DNA of 64,000 nt from Pyropia haitanensis (taxonomy: Eukaryota; Rhodophyta; Bangiophyceae; Bangiales; Bangiaceae): assembly GCA_008729055.1 (NCBI GenBank), contig SDUX01000001.1, positions 1,948,623 to 2,012,622 of the forward strand. The letters run 5' to 3'. The translations under genes and the position numbers were made by a program. Position 1 is the first letter of the stretch; each line of letters begins with the position of its first letter. Under the pieces are notes generated by a model. That model made no database searches. It was given only the letters and a program-made list of their open reading frames with translations, and was not told where the DNA came from. Below are positions 1 through 11,023 of this stretch, one piece after another.

Positions 1-1350
1 GCCGCCGGCCGCCACCCCCTCCCCCGCCGTCGCGACGGCGGCCAACAGCCCGCGCGCGGCGGCGGTGTCGCGGCGGCAGCGTCGCGCGGGGGGAGGGAGG
101 GGGGGGGGGGGGGAGGGGCCGCGCGCGCCGCGGGTGGGCGTTGCCGCCGCCGCCGACGGTGGCGCCGCGGCTCGACCCGGTGGCGCCGCGGCTCGACCCG
201 CGCGTGGCGCGTGGTATGGGCGGGACGGGTGGGGAGCTAGGGGTGTGTGGCGGTGGGGGGGGGGGGGGGGGAGCCCTGCGCGCTGCCGGTGCGGTGGCGT
301 GGGGGTCGTGGCGTGGGGGGGGTGGTGGCTGCATGCAGGGGGGGGGGGGGGGGGGTGGGGCGGTGGGGTGCGTGATCCGCGGGTGGATGCTCTGGTGGGG
401 GCGGCGCTTGCCTACCGGCTGTGGAGGTAGGGGGGGTTGCGGCGGCGGGAGGGGCTCCCTCGCCGCCGCCGCCGGCGCACCGCATGCCACTGCCGATGCG
501 AGGGGGAGTGCCACGGAGGGGCAAGCCGGTGGTGGGGGGAGTGGGCGGAAAGCCTGGGGGGGGAGTGACGACGGCCCGCCGCCGCGGGGCGGCGGTGCGC
601 GGGACGGCGGCGGGGGGGTCGAGGGGCACCAAGAAACGCAACCGCTCCACCCGGCGGGTCACCCAAACCTGCCGAGGCGGCCCACCCCCGTTCACGCTGT
701 GCGGTAGAGGAAACGCGGGGGGGGGGGGGGGGTAGGGTGGGAGGGAGGGAGCAGCAGCGCCGCTATGGGGATACCGCCGCCGCCATGGCGGCGAGACGGT
801 CCGCCGCGCCCGCCGCCCGCCGCCCCTCGCACGCGCGTGCCGGGCGGGCAACGGCCGGCGGCGCCGCCCGGTGGGCAGCGCCGCCGACGGTGAGGCGGCC
901 GGGGGCAGCGGGAGAGGCACAGGGGTAGACCCACGCAGGGGGCGGGCTGCCCCGTGGGCGGCGACACCGCCCGCCCGGCGACCCCGCGTCGACCCCCCCA
1001 CACCACACGCCCCAAGGTCGTCCACCGAGGGCAACGCGCCGCCGCCGCCACGGGGAGCAGCACCCCACCGCACGCGCCACGGCAGCGGGGGGGTGTGGCA
1101 GTATGGGGTGGCCGCGACGGCCGCGCGGATAGTCAGCGCGCAGGCAGTTTGCCTTCTCCCCACCCCCCCCCCCCCCCCACCTCGTGTCCTCCCCTCACGA
1201 CAGCCGAGCAGCAAACTTCTCCCACCCCCCTGCACACCCCCACCACCCACCCCCCGCCGATAACCGCCGGCGCCACGCCACACTCCAGGCTCCCTTTCCC
1301 CTCCCCCTACCCCCCCTTGCCGACCCCCTCCCCACGTGCTCCCGCCTCCA
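1..1350. other. GC-rich tract, no gene recognised
   Basis: This stretch is dominated by poly-G and poly-C runs and GGC/GCC repeats, and it is open in several frames on both strands because GC-rich DNA has few stops. None of the conceptual products shows a recognisable domain. It lies downstream of the DUF493 gene, so part of it may be that gene's 3' untranslated region. Confidence 0.5.
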
Positions 1351-1881
1351 CTAAAACTTGAACAGCACCCGCGGGTCCCGGTCCAGCGCGTCGTACACCG
1401 CGTACACATTGTCGGCCGTATTGCACGGCGCCTTGAGCGTGATGGACCGCCACTTGCCGTTGGGCGTGTCCCGCACGCTCACCCGCACGTCCTCCCGCGT
1501 CACGCCCGTCACGCCCGCGACCAGGTCGGTAATGTCCGTGACAAAGTCCCCCTGCCGGTGGCCGACCACCTTGAACGTAAACACCGACGGGAAGTCGACC
1601 AGCTGGTCAATGACGCGGTCGCCGCCGCCGCCGCCGCCGCCGCCCGTTACCGACGATGGGTTGGGGAAGCCCCGAATCATGGTGAGGGGGGGGAGGCGCC
1701 CCGCGTCGCCGCCGCCGGCCGGCCCGTGCCTCCGAGGCCGGGGGGGGGGCGCCGCCGCGGCGTGGGAGCGACACGCGGGGGGGGCGCCCACGGGGGTGCC
1801 CAGGAAGGAGGGGGCGGCGAGCACAAAGGCGGGGGCCGGGGACCGCCCGCTGGGGGGGAGGAAGGGCGCGCCGCCCACCAT
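1351..1881 (-). CDS. DUF493 (YbeD-like) protein, probably plastid-targeted
   Basis: A 176-residue product. Its last ~90 residues match the DUF493/UPF0250 fold of E. coli YbeD: a FPSVFTFKVVG strand, a central VTGVTREDVRVS segment, a GKWRSITL strand and a YDALDRDPRVL helix near the end. DUF493 proteins are small ferredoxin-like alpha/beta proteins of uncertain, possibly regulatory, function. The first ~67 residues are rich in Ala, Pro, Ser and Arg with few acidic residues, as in a plastid transit peptide, so the upstream ATG at 1881 is preferred. An internal ATG at 1680 would give only the mature domain. A Gly run just before the domain is encoded by a GCC repeat. The stop is TAG and no intron is seen. 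Confidence 0.8.
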   Translation of the reverse strand: MVGGAPFLPPSGRSPAPAFVLAAPSFLGTPVGAPPACRSHAAAAPPPRPRRHGPAGGGDAGRLPPLTMIRGFPNPSSVTGGGGGGGGDRVIDQLVDFPSVFTFKVVGHRQGDFVTDITDLVAGVTGVTREDVRVSVRDTPNGKWRSITLKAPCNTADNVYAVYDALDRDPRVLFKF

Positions 1882-3236
1882 GACAGTAGCCGGCTGGGAG
1901 ACGGGGGTGAGGAGGGCGGAAGAGGGAAAGATTGGGACGGCCGCACCAGGGGGGAACAGGGAAAGGAAAGTGGATGCACCCGCAACAGTAGGGAAGGAAA
2001 AGAGCGCACCGGCAGAAATGGCTTGTCAGAGGAAGGAGAAGGGGGGCGAGCAGGATGGGGGGCAGCAGGGGCGCGCTCGCTGCGGGTGGCCAAGAACGCA
2101 AGCGCGGTCGGGGACGCGTGAAGGAGGGTGACCTTGGCAGCCGAGGTGCGCGCCTTGTGCGTGGCCCGGCCTCTCTCGCTGGCGGCTGGTGGTTCCACGC
2201 CTGGCGGTGCCTGTGGCAGACCCCGGCCACGAAGGCCTTACAGTGTGTTCTCCGCAAGCCACGCCGCGTTGCGAGGAAACTGGGGCGGGCCCAACCACAG
2301 GGCCACCTGTCTCTATTTCAACCTTTTCGATGGCCGCGGTGACAGCGGGGAGGAGGGACGGCAATAGCGCGCGAGGCCTGGCGGGGCAGGGAGGGGTCGC
2401 TCACACCGCCGACGCCCGACGCGGCGGCGAAGGAGAGACACCCCGGCGGCGCTGCCATGCGCCCGACCTCACCCACTGCCGGTGGCCACTGGCGAGGCGG
2501 CGTCGGCCCGAACAGGCGGCGGCGGCGGCGTCGTCGGAGGCGGCATCGCCGGCGACGGTGGCGGCAGCGGAGGCGGTTGCGGCGACGGCGGCGGCAGCGG
2601 ACGCTTCCAACACTTGCCATCACAGGGCGGATGGGCGTCACCGCTGGAGTCGACTGGTGGCGGCGCGAGGTCGGTTTTTGGGGGAACAGAGGGGGACACG
2701 GGCGGCTGTGCGAGACCGCGAGGGGAAGATGGGGAAGGAAGGACTGAACACGAAGTCCATTTTCCAAGCAGTCATGCCCGCTGCCGACGCCACCCCGACT
2801 ACACCGCTGCTATGACCTTCGAGCGGCCGCGCTCCCAGCTTGCCGAGTCACTGCGCGCTATTCGTTTCATCCGTCCCACAACCGGGATGGTCCGTCGGGC
2901 GGGAAGTTTGATGCCGACGGGATTTCGACGGTGTGCTCTTTACGAAGCTCTGCTAGCTGGACCACACTTTGGTGAGCCATGACGCAAGATCGAAATTGTT
3001 TGGTGAATAAATACAAGGGTTCTACTTATGTTCGAGTACTTCGTTGAACCTGCCCGAAAAAGCTGTCAGCGTGTCATGCTGGCCAGCTGTTGTGCCAGCA
3101 GACGCTTCTGTCGCGCGTTCAAGCATCCCTCTCGTCTCCTCTGCGGTCTGGGCCGCTCCACGCCCCTGTCCCCCTCCCCCCAACCCCCGCTTCCGGTCCC
3201 TGACATCCCTTATTGTGCTGTACTGCGCGGCTCATC
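1882..3236. other. Intergenic region between divergent DUF493 and RPT3 genes
   Basis: About 1.35 kb separates two divergent genes, so it should hold both promoters. It carries a GGC-repeat patch around 2515-2610 and becomes less GC-rich near 2980-3030. A 166-codon frame on the plus strand ending near 2982 starts only from GTG and has no recognisable domain, so it is not called. No TATA box or other regulatory site could be supported. Confidence 0.5.
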
Positions 3237-4466
3237 ATGGCCACGGCGGTGTTGCCTGCAGAGGCTGCCATCAGCAGCACCATTGGTGGTGCAGCGTCTG
3301 CTGGTGCTGATGCCGATGCGGACGTGTACACTGAGCTGAAGCAGCTGCAGCGGCAGTATGAGCTGCTTGAGATCCAGGAGGAGTATGTGAAGGACGAGAT
3401 GAAGAGCCTGAAGCGGGAGCTCCTCCACGCGCAGGAGGAAGTGAAGCGGATCCAGTCAGTCCCGCTGGTTATCGGCCAGTTCCTGGAAATGGTGGATGCT
3501 TCCACAGGCATTGTAGGCTCGACGACCGGCTCGAACTACTACGTTCGCATCCTGTCGACCCTGAACCGAGAGCTGCTCAAGCCGTCTTCTTCGGTGGCGC
3601 TGCACCGCCACTCCAACGCCTTGGTCGACATTCTCCCCCCTGAGGCGGACTCGACCATCTCCATGGTTGCGGAAGGCGACAAGCCTGACGTCTCCTACTC
3701 GGACATTGGCGGCCTAGACATCCAGAAGCAGGAGATCCGGGAGGCGGTGGAGTTGCCGCTGACGCACGCCGGCCTGTACGCGCAGATCGGTATTGACCCG
3801 CCGCGGGGGGTGCTGCTGTTTGGCGCGCCCGGCACCGGCAAGACGATGCTTGCCAAGGCAGTGGCCAACCACACCACCGCTGCCTTTATCCGCGTGGTCG
3901 CTTCCGAGTTTGTGCAGAAGTACCTTGGCGAGGGCCCCCGCATGGTGCGTGACGTGTTCCGTCTGGCGAGGGAGAACTCGCCTGCGATCATCTTCATTGA
4001 TGAGATCGACGCCATTGCTACGAAGCGGTTTGACGCGCAGACGGGGGCGGACCGGGAGGTGCAGCGCATCTTGATGGAGCTGCTCAACCAGATGGATGGA
4101 TTTGACCAGCACTCCAACGTCAAGGTCATCATGTGCACCAACCGGGCAGACACGCTGGACCCGGCGCTGCTGCGGCCAGGCCGTCTGGACCGGAAGATTG
4201 AGTTCCCAACACCAGACCGGCGACAGAAGCGGCTCATCTTCCAGGTGGTGACCGGACGCATGAACCTGAGCGACGAGGTGGACTTGGAAGAGTTTGTCAG
4301 CCGGCCGGACAAGGTATCGGGTGCGGAGATTGCGGCCATTTGCCAAGAGGCGGGGATGCAGGCGGTGCGGGCCAACCGGTATATGGTGCTCCCCCGGGAC
4401 TTTGAGAAGGCATACAAGAGCAGCATCAAGAAGGATGACGACCAAGAGTTCACGTTTTACAAGTGA
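3237..4466 (+). CDS. RPT3: 26S proteasome regulatory ATPase subunit RPT3 (PSMC4, S6B)
   Basis: A 409-residue AAA+ ATPase of the 19S base, which unfolds ubiquitylated substrates and threads them into the 20S core. An N-terminal coiled coil (about residues 30-75) precedes the OB region, which keeps the RPT3-specific [11 protein letters not shown] and [13 protein letters not shown] signatures. Walker A is GAPGTGKT at 196-203 and Walker B is IIFIDEID at 251-258. The second region of homology, with [19 protein letters not shown], follows. The C-terminus ends FYK, the HbYX motif that docks into alpha-ring pockets and opens the 20S gate. The start is the ATG at 3237; an in-frame TTG lies 24 nt upstream. 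The gene is a single exon, and length and motifs match human PSMC4 closely. Confidence 0.98.
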   Translation: MATAVLPAEAAISSTIGGAASAGADADADVYTELKQLQRQYELLEIQEEYVKDEMKSLKRELLHAQEEVKRIQSVPLVIGQFLEMVDASTGIVGSTTGSNYYVRILSTLNRELLKPSSSVALHRHSNALVDILPPEADSTISMVAEGDKPDVSYSDIGGLDIQKQEIREAVELPLTHAGLYAQIGIDPPRGVLLFGAPGTGKTMLAKAVANHTTAAFIRVVASEFVQKYLGEGPRMVRDVFRLARENSPAIIFIDEIDAIATKRFDAQTGADREVQRILMELLNQMDGFDQHSNVKVIMCTNRADTLDPALLRPGRLDRKIEFPTPDRRQKRLIFQVVTGRMNLSDEVDLEEFVSRPDKVSGAEIAAICQEAGMQAVRANRYMVLPRDFEKAYKSSIKKDDDQEFTFYK

Positions 4467-5955
4467 TCTCTCCCTTGCGTTCTTTTTTTGTTCCTTGTCT
4501 CTCCTCTGTGGTGCCGTCAATGGAAAAGCGGTTCTCTCGGCGCTCATTTGTATTTTCGTCTCGTGTGTGTATGTCGTATGTTGTGTATATGTCCCTTTCC
4601 TACTCTATCTCGCCACGTGCACGCTGCTCGCTGACTGGCGTTTCCCTGGAAGCTTCTCTGGTGGTCCAAAGGAACGTCACGCAACCACTCCTGGCGGTGG
4701 CGGCCAGCTGTGGCGGTGGCCCGCTGCGACGGCAAGCGCGCCTGCCGTCACCGCGACCCTTTCGCCCCGTGACTACGCGGACCTTTCGGGACGACGCACC
4801 GCGCACCTCATCCGTCCGAGACGGATGCGGTGGTTGGAGGGAGGCGCTGACGGCTCCAATGTCCATGTGACCGCGGCCGGAGTGTTTCCGCTGACCCCCC
4901 TGTGGGGCAGGCGTCAGCTTTCCCGGGCGAGTCCTGTTGTCAAGGCGCACCCCAGCGGGGATGGGCGCGGCGGGAACGGGCGCGGCGGAGACGAGCTCCT
5001 CGGGGCTGTCCGCCCGTTTGGCAGTTGGGGGAGCGCGAGGGGGAAGGGGGTGGCGACGTGGACAGGGTTGACGGGGTGTGCTCTGACGCGAGCATCCCTT
5101 CACGCGGCCGTCGTGCGCGGCCGCCGCCCCGTGGTGGCAGCGACCCCGCTGGTCGTGAGCGCGGCGGGCGGCGCGGCCTGTGGGGCACTGCCGGGAGGCA
5201 TCCAGTGGCACTGCGGGGTAGACATCTCCGCGGCACCCCCCCCCCGCTGGGGGCCGACGCGGCCAGTTGGGCTTGAGGGAGAGGGTGACGGCGCGTAGGC
5301 GTGCCGCGGCCGCGGAGGAGGGCAGAAGAGGCGCTACGGCGGCCACTGCGACAAGCGGTGGCGGCTGTGCCTTGTCGTCGGATAGGAGGCATGCGCCGCC
5401 TCAACTGATCTCTCCCGCACCCCGCCCCCAACTGCCAGCCCTGTCGTGGTGGCGCTTCCGTCCTCCAGGCTGTCAGTCGCGCACTCTGCCGTAGCCCCCC
5501 CGTGGCGGCGACCGCCACCAGCCGCTCCGTGAGCACTGGCCCTAGCGACACGTCTGCTACCACGTGCGTCGCCGTCGCGCGGCGCGCGTCTGTCCACTCC
5601 CCTCGTTTTCGCGGCTGGGTGCCCACGCCACGTCGACGCCCGCCAGATTGTTGGGGAGAGGGCACACAGGGGCGCGGCAGCCGCCCCATCGACGGGACGC
5701 TTCCGCCACCGTCGCCGACGGCATATGTGCGTACCGATCGATGCGCCGCCACGCTGCCGCCGCCGGGGTCCTCCCAGCCACCCCTGCCGCGATATCCACA
5801 TGCGCAAAGGGTAGCAACGGCCGGCGCGTATCAGACACGTGTTCTCAAAACGCATAGTGCCCACCACATCGTGGTGCGCCTCACAAAGCAAGTGATCATT
5901 GAAGCGCGCCTCAAGTCCCCTCCCCCCCACCAATGCCCGCCTCCTCGCAGACGCA
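4467..5955. other. Intergenic region between convergent RPT3 and TPC1 genes
   Basis: About 1.5 kb lies between two convergent stop codons. The first ~150 bases are T-rich (TTCTTTTTTTGTTCC, TCGTGTGTGTATGTCGTATG) and look like the RPT3 3' untranslated region. The rest is GC-rich, with overlapping open frames on both strands but no recognisable domain. Nothing further can be supported. Confidence 0.5.
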
Positions 5956-8649
5956 TCAGATGGTGTCTAGCTGCTCCTTGAAGAATTGGCAAAAGACGCG
6001 CTCGTGCGTGAGCGTCGTCCCGCTGTGGGAGACCTTGACGTGCCGCAGCCCGTACCGCTGACTCAGCTGCGTCACGCTCGTGCTCTGCGCCGATGGATCA
6101 TCCTCGCTGAGCCGCTCCTGCGTGGAGATAAGCACGTCAATGAGCAGCGCAAACACCACGTTCCCAATGATGAGCACGCTGCACACAAAGAAGGCCACAA
6201 AGAAGAGGAGCGACAGCGCAGAATTGCTCGTCACGACAATGGCGTTGGCGAGCTCGGTCAGGTACCCGACGACCATGGCGGAGAAGAGCGCGAGGCACCC
6301 AGACGCGACGTCGTTGAAGTTGAGCGCCATGTACTGGTTGGCAACGTACGCCGATACGCTCGGGTTGAGTTCCGGATTCAACGCCGGGTTGCCCTTCCAC
6401 AGAAGACCGCCAAACAGCTGTACGCCCAGGGAAGAGAAGCTGAAGATACACAGGAAGAGGAGGGTGAGCAGTGGCAGCGACACAGCGCCCGCCACGCACA
6501 CCGTGCGGCCCAGCAGCCGAAAGTGGCTAATGTCTGCCACCAACGCAAGCAGCCGCAACAGTCGCAGCAAAATAAACATGCGCACCGTCGCCGTAGACTG
6601 CTCTGAAGGGTCGATCACGACAAACAACGTCGAGCCCAGCAGCAGCAGCACGACGCAAAAGTCAAAGCGGTTGCCAATCTGACGCCAGTATGCGCGCCAG
6701 CCCACAGCGAACAGCCGCAGCACCACTTCACCAAGGTAGACAACCGAGAAAGCCAGCTCCAGCCACGCGAAGACAATCACCGAGAAGGATGAGTCCACGT
6801 TCGCCAGGTCCAGGTGGGTCTCGATCATCACCACCAAGACGTTCAGCATCATCACCACATTGATGAACGATGCAAACGACTCGTCGGCGCGCACCCACTT
6901 CATCAGCTGCGCAAACCGGGGAGCACGGTACAGCCACGGCAGCCGCCGCTCCAGCATTGTCTCGCGCTGCATCGACTCAAACTTCAACTCCAGCGCGTCA
7001 AACAGGTCCTCAAACTCATCCAGGCTCAGCGTGTTGTCCCCGTCGTCGTCCAGGACCTTGAAGACCAGGTCAGCACGTGACAGGTCCGCAGAAGCCAGTG
7101 TCTCATTCTTCTGCATCTCTTTGAAGAGGGCGCGCAGGTGCCTGGGGCGAAGCTCGGCGTCTGCTCGAGGGATATCAGGGGCGGAGGGGGGGTCTGCTAC
7201 GGTCTTCCGTCCACCAGCGTATGGGGCTGTACCGCTGACGTCGCGACCGTCACCACTGTAGCCGCTACCGCCTCCCACGTCAATGCTGGTTGATGCGGAG
7301 ACCGACTGGTCAGCGCGCTGCTCTATGTCACTCTTCGCGTCACCATCGGCGCACGCCGCCTTCAGGGACTCAGAAGACAGATTGGAGGCGTCGGCAGTAC
7401 CCTGCAGCTCCTCCTCGGGTCCCGTGGTCCGCTCCTCTATGCCTGTCGACTGCCCGTACTGCCGCGGCATCGCTGGTTGCTTCTCCTGCCGTGGCGTCGC
7501 AGCTGACTTCTCCCCTCGATTGCTCCGCAGTAGGTCGTAGGCCACCGACAGCCCAACCGTGTGCACGCGCGCCTTTCGTGCCGTCCACCCCCGCAGATGC
7601 TCCGTGTACGTGTTGTACACAGTCGCGGTAACGAGCCCGAGGAGGAACACGACCCCCATCACGATGACAAAAACAAAGTAGAGGGCCGAAACGCCAGCGG
7701 AGTAGTAGACGTCCATCATCTGGAGCGGAAAGTCCGCGGTCGTGAGCACCACAAACATTGTGTATATCCCGCGCGGCAGGCTGCCATAGTAATCTTGGAT
7801 GCCAGGCCCGCCAGGGAGGTCGTGGAAGAGTAGCGCCGCCATCCACCCGGCTACCAGCGTGAACAGACAAACCATGGAGAAGACCGACACAAACGCGGGG
7901 AGGACCGTCACCAGCCCCTCGGCCACGTCGTAGAGCGATGCGAAGTATATGATGACAAGCGCAACCCGAAGGGGGGCGGCCAACCGCCAGCGGGTGTTCC
8001 CGCCAAGCACACAGACGACCCAGTCAAGCAACGAAACCGCAACCAGTATAGCCTTGACCTGCAGCCGCTTCCTGCTGACCAGCGGTTGATGCACGCGTGC
8101 GAGACCCACCAGCGAAATGGTCATCAGCAGACATAGCAGTAGACCCTCAAGGCGCGCTGCCACTGCCCACGTCACCTGGCTTTGCACACCAGACATGAAG
8201 TACGCGTCCCTCTCGTGCGAGGCGGTAGGGCAGCCGGCGCTGGCACACCACGCGGGGGGCTCGAGAAAGCTCAGGAACATCAGCGCAACCACAAGCACCT
8301 GTTGTGTCGGCTCGCTGTGCCGCAACCGAAGGTAGGCGGTGCGGGCAGAGCGTGAGGAGCCCACCTCTGACGCCGAGGAGATGGGCTGCCCGCGGAGCAG
8401 CTCCTCCACAACCCAGGCGGCCTGCTCCGCAGCCGTCAGAGGGGTGTCATTGTCGGCATGCTGCGCCTCTGCCAACGGGGATGGCGAACTGTTTCCGCAC
8501 TCTTGCCTCACGCCGACGTGGTCCTCCTGGCCGCTCCGGCCGTGCCCATGCCCGGCGCTGCTGCCGCTCCCGGTACCGCCGTCTCCTTTGGTTCCTAGAA
8601 GCGGTGAAGCCTCGTCCGGCGACGGCATGGCGCCGCCCGCCGTTGGCAT
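5956..8649 (-). CDS. TPC1: Two-pore cation channel, TPC1-like, with EF-hand linker
   Basis: An 897-residue protein with two six-helix voltage-gated channel domains. Pore I lies in GIYTMFVVLTTADFPLQM, followed by S6 and the YNTYTEHL exit helix; pore II lies in FNDVASGCLALFSAMVVG. The linker carries a canonical EF-hand loop, DDDGDNTLSLDE, at about 534-545. This is the plant TPC1 layout, a vacuolar Ca2+-regulated, voltage-gated cation channel. Domain II S4 contains RMFILLRLLRLL. Near the N-terminus DEASPLLG fits an acidic dileucine signal like the one that sends Arabidopsis TPC1 to the tonoplast. A Ser/Asp-rich insert of ~100 residues precedes the EF-hand, making the protein longer than Arabidopsis TPC1 (733 residues). 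The start is the first ATG (8649); a second ATG at 8628 has better context. Single exon. Confidence 0.9.
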   Translation of the reverse strand: MPTAGGAMPSPDEASPLLGTKGDGGTGSGSSAGHGHGRSGQEDHVGVRQECGNSSPSPLAEAQHADNDTPLTAAEQAAWVVEELLRGQPISSASEVGSSRSARTAYLRLRHSEPTQQVLVVALMFLSFLEPPAWCASAGCPTASHERDAYFMSGVQSQVTWAVAARLEGLLLCLLMTISLVGLARVHQPLVSRKRLQVKAILVAVSLLDWVVCVLGGNTRWRLAAPLRVALVIIYFASLYDVAEGLVTVLPAFVSVFSMVCLFTLVAGWMAALLFHDLPGGPGIQDYYGSLPRGIYTMFVVLTTADFPLQMMDVYYSAGVSALYFVFVIVMGVVFLLGLVTATVYNTYTEHLRGWTARKARVHTVGLSVAYDLLRSNRGEKSAATPRQEKQPAMPRQYGQSTGIEERTTGPEEELQGTADASNLSSESLKAACADGDAKSDIEQRADQSVSASTSIDVGGGSGYSGDGRDVSGTAPYAGGRKTVADPPSAPDIPRADAELRPRHLRALFKEMQKNETLASADLSRADLVFKVLDDDGDNTLSLDEFEDLFDALELKFESMQRETMLERRLPWLYRAPRFAQLMKWVRADESFASFINVVMMLNVLVVMIETHLDLANVDSSFSVIVFAWLELAFSVVYLGEVVLRLFAVGWRAYWRQIGNRFDFCVVLLLLGSTLFVVIDPSEQSTATVRMFILLRLLRLLALVADISHFRLLGRTVCVAGAVSLPLLTLLFLCIFSFSSLGVQLFGGLLWKGNPALNPELNPSVSAYVANQYMALNFNDVASGCLALFSAMVVGYLTELANAIVVTSNSALSLLFFVAFFVCSVLIIGNVVFALLIDVLISTQERLSEDDPSAQSTSVTQLSQRYGLRHVKVSHSGTTLTHERVFCQFFKEQLDTI

Positions 8650-9519
8650 GCACGTCAGATGACGCAGGACATTTGCTTGGAAGGGAGCGCGCCCTTGGGC
8701 TGGTGGGAGAGTGAGAGCAATGCTGGCGCGTATCAACTGAAGCCCCAGCCAATGTACAAGCTGCACACTTAACTACCCCTGGCTACACACTTTGCATGCG
8801 GGATGCAAAGATCGCCGGATCACGCGTGCCCAAGGAGGAACGATTGATCCGCCAAACAGGAGAGACGATTGATCCTCTCGGATGTGCAACCATGTATGTA
8901 CCGCACGGATGACGCACGAACACACGCGAGCAGTGGCCTCGGGCGGACGGGAGCGCCCGGGCGGCGGGGGGGCGGTGCTGTTTGTCTGAGGCCGGGACTT
9001 AAAGTACAATTCTATGGGAAACGATGCGGCGCGAGCGGAAACGGTCGTTTGTGGTGACGGGCAATCACGGACATTAATGACTGAGTGGCGAGACTGTTGG
9101 CAGGGATAGATGGTGCTGCGCTGGCTGGGAAGGAGGTCCATGAAGAAGGGTGTATGACGAAACGACGGAGAGTGGTCGTTGCTGGTGGTTGTGGTCGGTC
9201 TGGGCAGTGTGGAGGTGGCAACGGCACATGGTCGAAACGGAGGATGGGCGGAAGATAGCTTCCCACCTGCAAAGATTGCTCAGTCAACGGGGGCAGTCAT
9301 GTCCAACGTGAAAAACCACATACTCGGTCTCGCCTGTTGGTGGCCGGCGATGCGCGCCAGTACAATGAGAGTAGATAATGGTATCCTGTCTTTAATCAAC
9401 GAGTATATATACACGCTCTATCGCCGGACACGGCCGTCAGACTGCAATGTACAGTAATGAGGAAGAAACACATCGCCGAGCGGGAGCCTCGCGCACAGCG
9501 CCAGGCCGCTACACCGATC
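8650..9519. other. Intergenic region, no gene recognised
   Basis: This is 870 bases of moderate GC content between the TPC1 5' end and the 3' end of the one-helix protein gene, both on the minus strand. It should contain the TPC1 promoter. Near 9400-9420 it is AT-rich (AACGAGTATATATACACGC). No open frame here has a recognisable product. Confidence 0.5.
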
Positions 9520-9873
9520 TTAGCCAGTCAGGATCTTGGCGAGGAGGCCCGCCGGGCCGGCGACAGCGGTCTGCACCTGCTCAAAGATGGACGCGTGCGT
9601 CGGCGACAGCTGCTCCGTGGCAAAGCCGATGAGCAGGCCGAGCATCGCCCCCCGGCCGTTGAGGGTCTCGGACCAGCGGGTCCAGCCCTGGGCGGCGAGG
9701 CCCTTCTCGCCCAGGCTCTCCTTCACCGGCGGCAGCGGCGTCTTCTTCATCGTCAGCGTCGCGGCACGGGCGGCGGGGGCGGCGGCCACGCGGGCACCGG
9801 TGAAGGAGGTGCTCAGCGACGACGGGCGGGTGGCGCTGCGGGGCGCAACCGATACGGCAGATACAAACGCCAT
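9520..9873 (-). CDS. One-helix LHC-like (HLIP/OHP-type) plastid protein
   Basis: A 117-residue precursor. Residues 1-41 form a Ser/Ala/Arg-rich leader (MAFVSAVSVAPRSATRP) typical of a plastid transit peptide. The mature part has a single chlorophyll a/b-binding helix with the ETLNGRGAMLGLLIGF motif: Glu, Asn and Arg are the pigment ligand and ion-pair residues of the LHC superfamily. High-light-inducible and one-helix proteins dimerise, bind chlorophyll and carotenoid, and protect photosystem assembly in the thylakoid. A short amphipathic tail, GPAGLLAKI, ends the protein. The start is the ATG at 9873; a longer open frame upstream starts without an ATG. Stop TAA, no intron. The gene marks the organism as photosynthetic and is compatible with a red alga. 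Confidence 0.88.
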   Translation of the reverse strand: MAFVSAVSVAPRSATRPSSLSTSFTGARVAAAPAARAATLTMKKTPLPPVKESLGEKGLAAQGWTRWSETLNGRGAMLGLLIGFATEQLSPTHASIFEQVQTAVAGPAGLLAKILTG

Positions 9874-11023
9874 TGTAAAGCGGGTGGAGGGAGGAGAAGA
9901 GCGTAAGAGGTAGAGGTGGTGGAAGAGGGTGTGGGGATGAGCGGGTGTGGGAACGGTGGGAGGTGGATAGTGAAGTGTAGGAGGCAGGTTGCGTGCGGCG
10001 TTGATGAGAAAGAAAGTGGTGGCACGCAGCGGGGTCCGTCGCACCTCTTATGCGGCGCGACGACCCCATCCTCCGTCACCTGTCCCCAGAGGTGGGAGAC
10101 ACGGGAAACGCCAACATTGCCGCCGCACCTCATGCGCCGCCGCCCTCACAATACCCCCGCAGCGGCCCTCAGAATGACATCAATGGGCGCGGCGGCCGCC
10201 CACGCCACCACCAGCCGCCCTCCCTCGCCCGTTGGCGGGCGGGTGCAAACGGCGGCCGCCGCCTGGCCGCCCACTCCGTGGCCTCGACAGCGTCGGCGGC
10301 TGCGCGACAGCGCCAGCCCTCCCTCCCGCCCCTCAATGCTTCCACCGGTAGTCTGTGCCTGGGCAGGGGCGGCGTCGTGAGGGGTGGCGGCGGCGTGCAG
10401 CGGATGGGTGGCGGCGTGCCGCCAGCTGGCTGCAGTCTGCGGCCCGCAATGGAGGGTGGAGCGTGCAGGCGCCACTGGCGGCACGCCTCTGCGGTCCTGG
10501 ATACGGGCATGGCGGCGGGTTGAATCTGATCTGGAAGACCCGTTGAGCCACAGAAGCGTTCGTGCAGGGTGTGTAGCTGCAAGGAAGGAAGTAACCGTAG
10601 ATGGAAGTAAGTATGGAACCAATTTATAACATTACTTCCTTGTATTGACCCTATAAGTGGTAGGGTCAATGAAAGGAAGTAATGCAGAGGGAGGGAGGGG
10701 GGGGGGGGGGGGAGGGGGGGGAAGCGGGAACAAGAGGGGGCACACGAGGGGGGAGAGAGTGCCGGGGTACCTGGCCGTTTGAAAGCGCGCGCGCGCGTTT
10801 TTGGCGCCGACAGCCGAGACGCGCTCTCGTGCCCACGGAAAAAGAGCGCGCAACCGCACCCCGCCGGACGGCGGCCTCCCCCATGGTGGCCGTCATCGTC
10901 CGGAAGATGTGCACCCTGCCGAACGCGAAAATTTCTCCCGCCTTTTTGTTGCGAGAAGTGCGCCACGTTAGCGCATTGGCAGGCAGGGACAGTCCCGAGA
11001 GCGTCAAAGTCACTCGAGCCCCA
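9874..11023. other. Intergenic region upstream of the one-helix gene
   Basis: About 1.15 kb with no recognisable gene. It should contain the promoter of the minus-strand one-helix protein gene. It includes a strong short hairpin (separate entry), a G run at 10690-10730 and an AT-richer patch around 10585-10685. It ends at the terminal repeat of the first TIR element. Confidence 0.5.
10631..10683. repeat. 53-nt near-perfect hairpin
   Basis: The left arm ATTACTTCCTT-GT-ATTGACCCTA (10631-10653) pairs with TAGGGTCAAT-GA-AAGGAAGTAAT (10661-10683). This gives 11 + 10 perfect pairs around one 2x2 mismatch and a 7-nt loop. It sits in an AT-richer island and could be two abutting terminal repeats of a lost or minimal inverted-repeat element. 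No other copy was noticed in the window. Confidence 0.8.

Noticed and set aside
237..1409. 390-codon minus-strand frame overlapping the DUF493 3' end
   Set aside because: It overlaps the real gene in another frame, is Pro/Arg/Gly-rich throughout, and lacks a recognisable domain or an ATG in context.
2482..2982. 166-codon plus-strand frame upstream of RPT3
   Set aside because: It starts only from GTG, begins in a GGC repeat, and the C-terminal half matches no known domain.
3695..4547. Long minus-strand frames across RPT3
   Set aside because: They are antisense shadows of a strongly conserved proteasome ATPase gene and have no domain of their own.
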